A stretch of 64,000 nucleotides of DNA from Apophysomyces variabilis (Eukaryota; Mucoromycota; Mucoromycetes; Mucorales; Mucoraceae): assembly GCA_002749535.1 (NCBI GenBank), contig MZZL01000409.1, forward strand, positions 3,426,160 through 3,490,159. The letters are read 5' to 3'. Numbering within the stretch: position 1 is the stretch's first letter; each line of letters opens with the position of its first letter. The notes below the pieces were generated by a model, which saw only the letters and a program-made list of their open reading frames with translations, searched no databases and was not told where the DNA came from. Made by a program: the position numbers and the translations under genes. Shown one piece after another: positions 23,870 to 35,514 of the stretch.

Positions 23870-25432
23870 ATGTCTGTCGCTACTTTGCTTAAAGTGAGTA
23901 GCTTTATGTGTCATGCCGCTAATAATTTACGTTGCGAAAGCAAACTATGGGCGTAATGCACACACGCAATGCTTGTAGAGTCTACTCGTCACGGTCCGAG
24001 ACGGAACGAAAGCGAGATCCACCACCCTTCTATATCCCTAATCAACAATATGCTAGCGAGGTTAAGTTTTCCGAGGAAACCCGACGCCGATTGGCACGGC
24101 TGCGTGAGCATCGGTTTCATCCAACCAATATTCCGGACTCACCAGACTTTGGCACCAACCAGTACATTAACATCGACGAGAAATTGAAAGAGCAACTACA
24201 ACGCATATTGACACAGTTTAATGCGCCAATACGATATGCATTTGCATATGGTAGTGGCGTATTTCAACAAGCTGGCTATCAGACCCAGGTATTATGTGAG
24301 ATGTCGTGCAGCTGCATGGGCTAAATCAAGCTATGCAGAAACCAATGCTAGATTTCGTCTTTGGAGTTATGCACCCTGACCATTGGCATGCTTTAAATAT
24401 CCAGCAAAACCCACATCATTATTCAACACTGAAGGTGTTAGGGAACCGGGCAATTACATCGCTTCAAGAGAAGATAGGCGCCGGGATTTATTTTAATCCG
24501 TACGTTGAAATGGATGGCATGGTATAGTTACATTTATTGGTTTTTTGTTTTGTCTCAGTATTTAGTGATCTGTTACTCATAAGTAAAGTAGATGATAAAA
24601 TATGGCGTGGTCTCTGTGGATATGTTATGTAAAGACTTACTTGACTGGGACACGTTGTATCTATCTGGCCGCATGCACAAACCAGTAGGATCTGGGATAC
24701 GAAGGTTTCCTCCTCCGGACTGACGATGTTTGGGCTAGATCAAGATACTTAGAGATGATCCTCGTGTCCGATTAGCCAACCAAGTGAATTTGACCGAAGC
24801 CGTCAGAGTAGCCTTATTGACCCTGCCTGAAGAATTTACGGAGGAGGAGCTGTATAAACAGATCGCTGGGATAAGCTACGTGGGTGATTATCCTATCTTT
24901 GTTGGTGAAAATCCCAACAAAGTCAAAAATATTGTTGAGGTACAAATGAGTCATTTTCATCGACTATATTCTGGACTGTTGAACGATTTGCCAAACGTTA
25001 CAATTTTGAATGAAGGAAAGCTACAGGTAGGTTAGCCCAAGTCATAGTACGTGATACAATGTCCTTTGCCGTAGCAAAACCAAAATCCACGTTTCCGTGG
25101 TCTAATGGTCCAAAAATTACCGGCAAACTTATATCGTAGACTGATGCTGGAACACCGTAAATATGCTGCGAAAAGCGGTCTTTCTGTTCCTGAGGAGCCT
25201 CTAGAATTAAATCAGCAGATAGCACTGTCTCCAGCTCTTCAGTCTTACCTTGATAAATGTAAAACACGGGACTTATATGCTTGGTATTCATGCATCAAAT
25301 TTAGGTTTGCATGACATTATCGCCAGACCAGCATTGACACAGAGTATCAAGGATATATTTACTGCTGGGCCGTTGAAAACCTCGCGTCATGTGTCATCAA
25401 AGATGAGCAAATGGTTGGCTACACAGAAATAA
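23870..25432 (+). CDS. TAM41: Mitochondrial phosphatidate cytidylyltransferase
   Basis: Makes CDP-diacylglycerol from phosphatidic acid and CTP on the matrix side of the inner mitochondrial membrane, the first committed step to cardiolipin. Seven exons (23870-23893, 23941-24288, 24339-24521, 24592-24684, 24739-25026, 25075-25258, 25305-25432) give about 415 aa. Family marks: RYAFAYGSGVFQQAGY (nucleotidyltransferase GS motif at residues 112-113), MLDFVFGV with the DFVF acidic residue, HPDHWHALNIQQNPHHYS, GAGIYFNP, IKYGVVSVDML, DWDTLYLSGRMHKP and PALTQSIKDIFTAG. The 8-codon first exon plus the start of exon 2 form a basic, hydroxyl-rich presequence suited to mitochondria. An alternative start inside exon 2 (23947) would shorten it. 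All introns are 46-70 nt. Confidence 0.93.
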
Positions 25433-27299
25433 ATAGATCGAGTTTATTTTTGCCAAGCACAACAAAAAAGCTGTCTCGCATACGCCGTAACATAGCATTT
25501 CTGTGCCTGCTGTTGATTAAAGCCCTAACAATTACCTACATGCGCCTCAAATGGCCAGATCCGCTTTCTGGCCTACTGAACATTTAGAATACGTGAATAC
25601 CTATGCGATACTTCGCAAATTCAATCATGCGAGCAGCGCTTGGATGCATTTTGACTTATATGCATTACTAGGTCTGTCAGAATCTGATGTTGATAGACGC
25701 TTAATTGTTTCCATGTAAGCATGAGTCAGATGCATCACACAATAGAAAAACTCAATAAAGAAGAATAGCTACTTAGTGCCATTGAAGCATGTAACTTATT
25801 GTTCTGTTGACATAGTAAATGGAAGCAGATATAATATGATTCATATAGGCAAACATTTGGGACCGTCTATTCGCAGCAGCGTAATAACATTCACCAATTT
25901 TTTTTTGGCAAAGCACATCAATCAATCACATCAACTGCATCGATTTCTTACCTAGTACTCCCGAATGTTCGACGCCTCCCTGTGTTGAGCAGTTGAAGAA
26001 AAAGAAGGTCCCGGAACCAAATCCGTGTTAAACAGATGGGCTGGATGGCAGGTCCCTACTGCCTTGCCACTTTAGAAGTTGGTATTGTAGAATCGGCCTG
26101 AACCAGCGTGTACATCTTTCGGCTGACATGAATTTTGACCATCGCTGCTAGCTTCAAAAAGCCACTACAATGTGCCAAAGACAGACTATGCAGACCAAAA
26201 CCGTAAATAAGAGCTAGCTCAGTCAAATGCAATTGATACTTGCACAAAAATGATACCGGTTAAGGTCTACCGCTTGTGGAGGCCCCAATTAACTATGTTT
26301 GCGCATCTTAATCAGACCATCCTCCACAGCGTCTCACGTCGACACTATTGGAAGAATTGCTGTATTTAATTATGATTTGATACAAAAATGATACGTTCTC
26401 TACAAGAAGGCTACGCAATGGCATATCTCGGACGGGAAGAGCCAAAAGGACAAGAAAACCTGAAGAAAGAAGAATAGAAAGAAAATAAGAAGTTTATTTA
26501 AACAAGTTGTTTTATTCTGCATTGGTCCCTTTTTTAATTGAGGACCCAAAGTGTGGGAATTTTCACATGCTATCTGTCAACTTCTGTTAACCTCTGAATG
26601 TATCTGACATGGACCAGTTCGTAAATCGATCGTTCCTAAAGTACAACGAGTAAAAACAAAAACAATCATAACGCAGTTATTCTGTCAGACTTTAAGCCTG
26701 AAATATCAAGTTGTCTCTATCATCTTGTTTTTGCTGGCTGACACCCAGTCGATCATCTTGACATCACTTTACCGGCAGAAGCAATTCTTTTCGATGTCTT
26801 CGTGGGAACTGAGAAAAATTGATGCCAGCCAATGATCCACCATATAAGAATGTTGATCATGGTAAATGTTACATATCGCGGTAGGTCAGTGTTCCCCAAA
26901 AGCAAGCTATTCTAGAAAAAGGTATTTCTTCGGTGCAATACCGTTCTCCCCACTGCTTGATCAAAGTGATACTTATGTAAATTCTCAAAATGGCTTTCGG
27001 TAAACGAGGAATACATCTCTGCTCCAATACTTGATATAGGTTAAGCAAAGAGGAAAAGTAAGATATTGAACAAAACAAGTATGCTTCCGCTGTGCTATGC
27101 TATTCTATTCTGTTCTTTGGCCAGGCCGTCGAAGGGCTGCCGGGCGCGAGTTCTGCCGCATACCACTTTCCATATACCGGGTCAAAACACGACGTATATT
27201 ACGGCCGGCGTTTACATCCTGGTTCCACGCCTGTATAGAATAGATTTCGTAAGTTAACATGGCCCGATTAACTGTCAGATTACCAGAGGCTGTCTAGTG
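25433..27299. other. Intergenic region; one 55-codon ORF
   Basis: A small + strand ORF at 25551-25718 (55 aa, contains YAILRKFNHASSAWMHFDLY) follows TAM41. It looks protein-like but has no known relative I can name and could be an exon or relic. Nothing else is supported between 25720 and 27300. Confidence 0.35.
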
Positions 27300-28300
27300 C
27301 CGGCTCCATGTAGGATTGGGTCGTTCCTGTTACAGACCTTCAACGGATAGACCTCGTTCCTGGTGTCTGTAACGCCTATACTGCAGTGTTAGTTTGTAAA
27401 TTTGGTTATCACTTCGTCTTATACGTACCAAGTGGCTGTCTTTCAGCACACAAAGAAGTCCTGTGTAGAACTGCGTCATTCCCATCCAGGCAATAACGAA
27501 TCGGCCTACGGTCTCCACGCAAACGCAACTTCTTGGTGCTACAATATGTGAAGTTCATTGCTGTAGACTATAATGACAATAGCATTACCTATGATTGCAC
27601 CTAAGTTCTTGCCACGAAATTGAATTGTGTGGTCGTCGCAGTTGGAGCAAATTTGACTAGGCAGGTATTCATCGACGAGGATGATCGGCAATTTCAAACC
27701 CAATTACCTTCTGAATTTCTAGTAAAACAATGAGAACAATTGTGCTACTCAAAATAAACGAAGTGTAACCTTCACCCGCAACGGGGCATTTCCGCGATAA
27801 CTCGGCTTCAAGTCCGCATCGCCGTAGGCTACAATGACAGGCGTATGCAGATCTTGGCCTGCTTCTCGTTTCCTTACTGCGGCTGCTCGCAGTCGACTTA
27901 TTGTACGGTCTTAAGTTGTCCTATTGAAAGATTTACGATTGGTTGGAAGCTCTGTTGGAGCAAACGTTCTGAGAAAGAGAGACCGGCAATCTGATTGATC
28001 ATTGCTGACATTGTACTTTGCCTGGCTGAAGCAAGCATAAATCGGGTTCTCTCGATGCCGGTATGCCACGTTGTACGCTTCGAGTCTATGGCTGGTTTAA
28101 TTCAGCGTCCTGTTGCTCATGATATAATTACCCATAGAGCTGAAATCTAATTACCAGCATCACAGTTGGTGGATGAATTTGGATGGCTTCGTCTAGGATC
28201 TCGATATTCGTTCGCCTACGCGACTGCAACTCGACCTGTTGTTTGTTTAAAGGCAGTTCTTCAGCAGGACGCTGCATATCAATGCAAAAAGCTTTAGAAC
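27300..28300 (-). pseudogene. Second Fanzor-like relic (C-terminal part)
   Basis: Minus-strand pieces of a Fanzor-type (TnpB-like) gene. An open helical block (ELPLNKQQVELQSRRR, about 28260-28150) is followed by RLRAAAVRKREAGQDL. Next comes VIVAYGDADLKPSYRGNAP (about 27842-27782), the same motif as YGDAD in the relic at 7-10.4 kb, then VDEYLPSQICSNC with a CxxC pair (about 27680-27636). Downstream, the second zinc pair and final acidic motif are lost among stops. The RuvC-I motif expected upstream (GIDPG) was not found. It lies on the opposite strand from the first relic and is not a simple copy of it. Confidence 0.6.
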
Positions 28301-30146
28301 GACTTAATGGTTGTTCTTTGCTTTTTTATAACTATGGCTTAGTGGTCAATTTCATATGAAAGCGTGTTGACAGGTTCCACACTTACGAAGAAAAAATTTC
28401 TTGTTCTTTAATTATGCCAGCCAGCAAACGCAGCAGAACATTCCAAATTATTACCTCCAAACCAAACTTTGATTCATCTTTCTTTCTTTAGTCAAACAAG
28501 CACTAGGAAATTAGAGCCAAGCTCATCAGAAAGTCCGTGTAGTTCTTGTCCAAACGTAGACAACAACAGCCAGACATCCATCGTACCACAAGATCTTGCC
28601 AAACCTGATAAGCCTATGACAAGCAGCGACATATCCATAAACTCAAGTCTTAACCACAGAAGAAACATTAAAAAGGAAAGAGAAGGAAATAGAGTATGAC
28701 ATACTGAGTGAATACTTGTTGAAATGTGCAGAAACAGTCAAAAAAGTGACGCATGTAGAAAAGTGTCAAGAAAAGAAAATAGTAAGATACTATGAGACTT
28801 TCCTATATCCGTTATTTAGGGTTTGTATCCTTGTGGGCGTCCTATCCGGGGCAGCATGGAGTTGTGTATAACAAATGAGCGGCAATGCTAACCGATTTTA
28901 AATGAATGCCGGCCAAAGAGCTGAATGGTAAAAAAAAAATTTCCCAGTCAATAAACTGCTTGCTTTAACTACACAATATTTATTACTTACAGGCATGGTA
29001 AACTCGCATAAGATATTGTTGTCACCTTGATTAGGGAACAAGGATGGGCTCAGTTTAGGACCTGGCAGAGAAAGGCTGGGAGGTCAAAAAAAAGATAATG
29101 ATTTCCCGCCTTCGTATCATTTGCTATTCCAAACGATTCAGTGATGATTGCATTGAGAGAATTTCGGTACTGATCGGTTTAACTATGGGATATTGGGTAA
29201 GGGAAGAGTGGAAACAATCAATGAATCCCCTATGCTATAGATATCATATACACTCAGCAAGGAACGGAATACGCATAAACATGATTCAATCAATGACAAA
29301 AGGCGTACATGAAAAATCAGAAAGCCAAGAGCAGATATGATTGTTTCATGTTTAAATTCGTATTACCGCTAAGAATTTGTGGATTTCATACTTGTCTTTG
29401 AGCTCCAACAGCCCTTGCTCGACCTGTAAAGAATTCTAATAAGTAGTAGCTCCTATTTGGTAGTATTATTTACTATGAATGCGAAAAAGGGTAACACCCC
29501 TCCACAGGATCTGTAGGGCAATGATGAAGTTGGACACTTCGGAGACGGAAAAGTAAAATGATCGGTTATACGTCTGGATGTTGGTACTGAATGCTTTTCA
29601 GCTTCAGTAGCCGCAATGAGCAATTAACTTAAAGGTTGTGGTGTGATCATAGAAGAAGTAATTTATTTGAACTTGCAAATAACAAAGGGTGAGTACAGTA
29701 TTATTAGCTATAGATCTATAAGACTTTTCCGTAATCGCATAATGGCAAGGTATGTCTATGGTCACTGATGTCATGTTCATGCATATTAAGGTGGAAGAAG
29801 AGGTATCTTCTGGACACATTTAACGTACATACAAAACAGAAAAGGGTACATCAAATGAGAAAAAAATCCTTAGGTTCTATATGAGAATGAACGTTATCAT
29901 CCTGGTTAGCATCTTCGACTTGGGAAAAAGTGATACACATGACAGGCACTTAGTTAAAATGTACGTCCGTGATTTTGGGACATCATTCACTGGGCTTACC
30001 GGAAACGATCGGCTGGTGAGGCAAGAATGAGTTATTCCATGCACTATGAACAATATCAGGCATTGTTGTCCCTAAGACAAGCCACAATTATGCCTGATAT
30101 AATCAAAGTCTGAATGCGGCTATCTTCTTGATTGTAAACGCACACC
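28301..30146. other. Intergenic region; possible Ser-rich / membrane-tail exon pair
   Basis: A + strand stretch at 28469-28699 is Ser/Asn-rich. In another frame, after an acceptor near 28661, a 60-codon run (EIEYDILSEYLLKCAETVKK... then a hydrophobic FRVCILVGVLSGAAW) ends at about 28880. This could be the end of a tail-anchored protein, but no complete model was found. The rest shows nothing. Confidence 0.3.
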
Positions 30147-30782
30147 ATGGCAGAAAAAGGAAAGCAACCGTCAAGCCGATTACTCGGCATGAAGGTAAAG
30201 GGCTAATTGCTCCAAATGCATGTATTAACTTTACACACAGTTCATGCAACGATCGTTAGAAAAAGAGAAACAAGAACAGCTGGAAAGAGAACGCAAACGT
30301 ATAATTTCTGAAGCTGAGTGGACAATAGAATACGAAACGGACGATGTTCAAAAAACGTATTAAGAATTGAGAGTATACAGTGAGCTCATAGGCGAACAGT
30401 AGGATTCGCGTAGAGTACGAACCAAGTTATTTAGCATTTACAGACCACTCCACCATTGGAAGGCGGTCTTTCCAAGAATTCAACAAGGCAATCGAGGCAA
30501 GCCATCTAGAGAAAACAAGAGAACACCTAAAAACGAGAAACTTTGACCTAATACATGGCCTTGCAGGACACGGAAAAAGATGAAGAGAAACAGCAACGAT
30601 TAGAACGAGAGGCGGCAAAAGAAAAGGCCTCAGAGATATCCGATGCTGAGCTGCTTAAGCGTATGCGTAGCTTTCGGTCTGTTTCCGATGCGAAAAGCAA
30701 GAAACGAACAACAGATGGAACGGATAAAGGCAAAAAGAAGAAGCCCAAGACGGGATCAACAGGGTTTATCAAACCAGAATAA
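30147..30782 (+). CDS. MPP6: M-phase phosphoprotein 6 homologue, nuclear exosome cofactor
   Basis: Nuclear RNA exosome cofactor that helps recruit the Mtr4 helicase. Four exons (30147-30194, 30241-30356, 30403-30496, 30567-30782) give about 157 aa, close to the usual 150-190. Family marks: LLGMK followed by FMQRSLEKEK across the first intron (MPP6 LLxMKFMQR core), RKRIISEAEW, then YEPSYLAFTDHSTIGRRSF and FNKAIE. The C-terminus is Lys-rich and ends GFIKPE. The third intron starts with GC (GAG|GCAAGC) instead of GT; no GT donor is available there, and the GC-AG junction restores the frame exactly. Confidence 0.92.
30497..30566 (+). other. GC-AG intron in MPP6
   Basis: Non-standard 5' splice site GAG|GCAAGC with normal CTTGCAG acceptor and a TTTGACC branch-like site. 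70 nt long. Reading through would replace the conserved Lys-rich tail by an unrelated one. Confidence 0.75.
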
Positions 30783-31838
30783 GCCAGGTATCAGGAACCG
30801 ACAGTGCGTCTGCATTATCAAACCCATCTACGGATATGCTAGCCTTAGCAGAAAACCTATCCGTCCAGCAAGCATTAATCAACCGATAACTATATATAAA
30901 AGCCGACAAAAGCATTTACGTACTATTCAACCACACGAGAGTAATCGGTTGTAAAGTAGAGTTCAACTGGTTCTGTTATTAGTGTACGTAGACAGGCAAT
31001 AGACTTTGTCTTTTATGGCTTATATATCTCAAGTTCATATGCTATTACGTTTTAAAGAGGGAAGTTGGGGCTTGTAGTTCGTTAGGAAACATAATGTCTG
31101 ATACTACAATCTCGTTCCCATGTGCAAGAGCTCAAGTATTGTAAGGAAAATAATGCGGCTGGTGACTTATACCGCAAAGCGCCATTTACGTGCCTTTAGT
31201 TTGATGCTATCCTTCATGCTCTATTCTCTCGCACGTCTTTAGGTACGACCTTATGAATGGTTGATTCCTTATCTGGGTGTGCGAAATTCATGATGTTCCT
31301 GTTTTTTTGCACATAGAGATCATAACTTTTACCGTCTAAGGTACTCCATTCTTAGTGAATGAATATATATAGCTAAAGCATGTAATCACCAAAGAAGAAG
31401 CAAAATAAAATGACAGGATTGTCACCATGAATGCTAAGGTTCCCTCTGCAGGCTGGGTTCCTTATGACTTCGGCTTTTGAGCTACTGTATATACTTCCCT
31501 TTTCTTTCTATTTCACTACTTTTTTTTTCTTTATCCCTTTCTATTCTTTTTACCTCACTTTTGACCTTTTACCTGTCTCATTCGCAGGGTTGTTATTTTG
31601 TCCCCTCGCTTTTTGAGCTGTCTCGAGCAAAATAGGTCCATGACAGATGCTGTGTTAAATAAAAGCAACAAACTTTAAACGTATATACTTGCCGCTCTCA
31701 AATTGGGCATGAGATATGATTGGCTATTTCACTCTCGCCATGTATGGCTACAAAAAAAATTAAAATTGCGAGTCCCGGTCTCGTGCGTAAAACAGGTGGT
31801 TACCTTTGGAATCAGTGGAAACAGAAACGGGTTCGCCA
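30783..31838. other. MPP6-CK2 intergenic region
   Basis: About 1 kb without a supported gene. A T-rich frame at 31431-31616 looks random. Presumably the MPP6 3' end and the CK2 alpha promoter. Confidence 0.5.
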
Positions 31839-33189
31839 ATGACTTCGACCGGTCTGCCTTGTCAAAGCATAGCTAGATGCTATGCAGACGTTAACTCCAA
31901 GATGCCAACGTCTTACTGGGATTATGACGATCTTCAAGTGCAATGGGGGTTAGTATTGCAATAGTACCATTTAACCGGAGCTGACTGATTTATTTTTTAG
32001 ACTCCAAGACAACTATGAGATTATTCGCAAAGTTGGTCGCGGTAAATATTCGGAAGTATTTGAGGGAATCAATATTGCCAATGGTGAGAGATGCGTCATC
32101 AAAGTCTTGAAGCCGGTCAAAAAGAAGAAGATCAAGCGCGAAATCAAAATCCTACAAAATCTTGCTGGCGGACCCAATGTCATTGGTCTTTTGGATGTTG
32201 TCAAAGATCCTCAGGTAACATTGCATGTATGGTTGCCCAACGATATTCATAATTCCTAGTCCAAGACACCTGCGCTTATTTTTGAATACGTGAACAATAT
32301 TGATTTCAAGACCCTGTATCCCCGTTTCACTGATTACGACATCCGCTATTATATGTTTGAATTATTGAAGGTGTAATATCCTAGTTTCTGTCTTTAGGTG
32401 AGCTGAGTTCCTGTTTAGGCATTGGATTATTGTCATTCAAAAGGTATCATGCATCGCGATGTGAAGCCGCACAATGTTATGATCGATCATCAAAAGCGAC
32501 AGGTATGGAACACAACAGAAGAAAGCGAGCTCTAGTCTGACATCATCTAAAAGCTTCGCTTAATTGACTGGGGTTTGGCCGACTTTTATCACCTTGGACA
32601 AGAATACAACGTGCGAGTAGCATCACGTTACTTCAAAGGACCCGAACTGTTGGTGGATTTCCAGATTTACGATTACAGCCTGGATTTGTGGAGTTACGGT
32701 TGTATGTTTGCTAGTATGGTACGGTTATATGGATTGTATTGATCGTCTCTAACCAGCACGATAGATCTTCCGCAAAGAGCCATTCTTCCATGGACAAGAC
32801 AATAACGATCAGTTGGTCAAGATCGCAAGAGTGCTCGGTACTGAAGAACTTTTTGCTTACTTGGATAAATATAATCTTGAGTTGGTACCAGCGGTATACC
32901 ATAAGCTCTCCGGAGGGTACGGAAACCTTTGATTCATACGAAGATGAGGCTAACAGTGTGTTCTAGCTATCCTCGCCGGCCATGGACTAAATACATCAAC
33001 AGCGATAATCACAGACTTGTCTCAGATGAAGCGATTGATTTCTTAGATAAGTTACTTCGCTATGATCATCAGGAACGTCTTACAGCCAAGGAAGCAATGG
33101 CCCATCCATACTTCGGTAAGTCACAATGACGTTGATTATTTCTCGTGCTAATGTGCATATCAGATGTTGTCAGAGAAAAGGAAAATTAA
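31839..33189 (+). CDS. CKA1: Casein kinase II catalytic subunit alpha
   Basis: Constitutive Ser/Thr kinase acting on acidic sites. Eight exons (31839-31948, 32001-32214, 32260-32370, 32419-32502, 32554-32718, 32765-32916, 32967-33115, 33164-33189) give 336 aa, the standard length. Visible: [19 protein letters not shown] (glycine-rich loop), catalytic Lys71 in CVIKVL, the CK2 basic cluster [27 protein letters not shown] (catalytic Asp159), DWG in [10 protein letters not shown] (Asp178, DWG not DFG as is typical of CK2), and [18 protein letters not shown]. The C-lobe ends [21 protein letters not shown]. Every exon phase fits. The C-terminal tail after the last helix is very short, as in fungal CK2 alpha. 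Confidence 0.95.
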
Positions 33190-33437
33190 TAAGTGGAGAG
33201 ATCTTTGCAGTCATTTTCAATCATCCGTAACAATAAAGCCAATTTTGTAATAGAAGATGTAGAAGCATTCGGAGGACATTTGCATTTGGATTGACTGCTG
33301 CATATGCTAGAAATGAACGGTTCCTCAAAGTGCTTTAAAAGTTCCTGTGCCAGGCGCGGGGTTTGAATGAATTATGCAAAAAGGTGTTCCATTATCAAGC
33401 TGATGACGATTTCTTCTTCAGTCTCTAACTGCACCAG

Positions 33438-34688
33438 ATGCAAAAATCAAATTTGCCTTCAGAAAATGTAAATTCATCTCGTAGTGGGATGGCAAATAAC
33501 GCAAAAGCATCAGGTCCAGTTTCATGGACAGATAAGCAACGAGATTCAGGCAATGCGTAAGTGAGGACATTGCCCGAAAGTGCAGCGCCATGTTTATGTT
33601 TTAGCGGTTGGTTTACATTGGCAGGGCATTCAAAAGGATGGTGACAGAGCGCAATAGAAAGGTGGATGAATTGGAGCAAACTTTCTCTGTACTACAGAAT
33701 AATATGCAAAAAGCGGTACAAGAAGAAACTACCGGATCGAGAACCAAAGCGACGATGGTATTTGCCTCTTTCCTCTACCAAACTCCTGAATACATGCATA
33801 TGTAGGCTTTCTCTTTACTTGGTGACCTTATTGACGAATGCATTCACGATGTCCTGTTCGATGCGCATCGAGCTTTGAAACAATCCAATTCTATATGTCA
33901 GATTTGCCAAACGAAGTATTGATTGACACACCCTATCTGATAATTTCTAATTGAAAACAAAACTCCAATTAGATGTCGATCTTATGGTAACTTTTACATA
34001 CACTCAAGGCATACTGGCTCACATAAGGGAAACAGTGGCACATCCGGGATGCGACATCTTTGGAAACAGCTACAACGCCAATAATCTGCCATCCTATGAA
34101 TGCGTTAGCTGCCATAAAATGTTAGCATCACCACGTTATGCTCCACATCTGGAAAAGTGCCTTGGACTCGCAGGACGGCAATCGAGCAGAGTTGCAAACC
34201 GAAGGTAAGGAGATGATTGTATGATAGCATTGTAAACTTGATAAAACGTAAAACAGGTTAGGGTCTTCGTCGCCATTCGGGACGGAAGAATCTGCTTATG
34301 ACAGTGAGAATGAGCTTAATTCTACAGAAAAAAAGAAAAGAAAGGTAAAAGGTTTTGGCTCGTTGAAGGATTACGGTTAACGTATGCCACAGCAAGCATC
34401 GAATGGAGGAATATCAAGAGTGAAAAAACTTAAAGGTACAGAGCATCTGATACTAAATCCAATCTGATCGATTCTATCCAGGAGATTCTGATCTATCGCC
34501 TCTTAAAATGAAAGTAAGTTAATTAACAGTTTTGCGGACTGGGCTAATGATTCTTTCAAGCAGAAAAACCGTAGGCAGAGGAACAAAGCGTGTCAATATT
34601 TGATGCAATTATTAATCCGAATCCTCTTCTTAGAACATATAAGCAGAAGATCGGAGAGTCCACTTCATCACCATTCAGAAAGCTCTGA
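33438..34688 (+). CDS. SGF11: SAGA deubiquitinase-module subunit Sgf11 / ATXN7L3-like
   Basis: Bridges the Ubp8-type deubiquitinase to SAGA and binds nucleosomes via a zinc finger. The core reads AFSLLGDLIDECIHDVLFDA with HRALK, then CDIFGNSY, then the zinc finger ECVSCHKMLASPRYAPHLEK with CLG (C-C-H-C ligands) and SSRVANRR, in the order of human ATXN7L3. Proposed exons: 33438-33556, 33625-33757, 33806-33915, 33973-33986, 34036-34204, 34257-34344, 34393-34435, 34482-34513, 34575-34688, giving about 273 aa in phase. Uncertain parts: the 14-nt exon at 33973-33986 (it adds another Cys after CQICQTK), and the last exon, where a second acceptor gives a different tail ending near 34760. About 85 residues with a coiled coil precede the usual core; their role is unknown. 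Confidence 0.75.
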
Positions 34689-35514
34689 AGTTGCTGAAGC
34701 TGATGAAACAAAATCGTTGATGGTTCAACGTCAGAAAGCATCTGCACTAAACCGGTAGGATGACTCAATTTGCACTAGCTTCTGAGTTTTTATACTAGAT
34801 TTAAAACCAGAGCGACATGATTCATACCGAAACGGCAAGGAAACGGTGAGAAGATACCAAGTTTATTGTATGAATACCACGGGTTGAACTTAGTCAATAA
34901 CGTAAATTAGAGGAAGACATCATAGCGTTCAGATCTCTATAATCATAACGAATTCATTGTTTCAAGTTACCATCTGTTCATGTAACGCAGAGAATGATTG
35001 GTCTTGAAAGATACTAAGGAGACTGGAAGCGTTGTATGGAGAAGTAAAGCCATGATTTGATCATGACTCCATTTATTCATTTATCGATGAACGATTATGT
35101 TTTCGTATTGACATCTGTTACACGTAGAAACTGCATAAGCACGATAAATCAGCCAACTTTAATGTCCAAACATTTCAGTAAATCGATCAATACTCAAAAA
35201 ATCTATGTACTTTATACTCGTTATTTGTCTAGCTATCGTAGTAGGTCATCATCAATTAGCTTACGTATCGTTTTTGACTACCCATAAGTTCTCCTCAACC
35301 AACGTACATTACGATACCCAGTCAACGCAATGTTACTCTGTTGACTGACGTAAGAGTACTTTATGAGCGGCGCAACGACACATAGAGGCACCTATAGAAA
35401 TTCTTTAAGTGTCCTGCAGAAACCCGAAATTTGTTCGTGAAAGGAAGTCACTATACGGGCGAAGGTTTTGTTCCCTTCCCAAATCTGCAACCTGCCCTGT
35501 TCCACAACGTGAGG
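34689..35514. other. Intergenic region
   Basis: No supported gene. The frame leading into the next gene is open from 35398, so an upstream exon joined at TCCTGCAG (35419) is possible. Confidence 0.45.
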
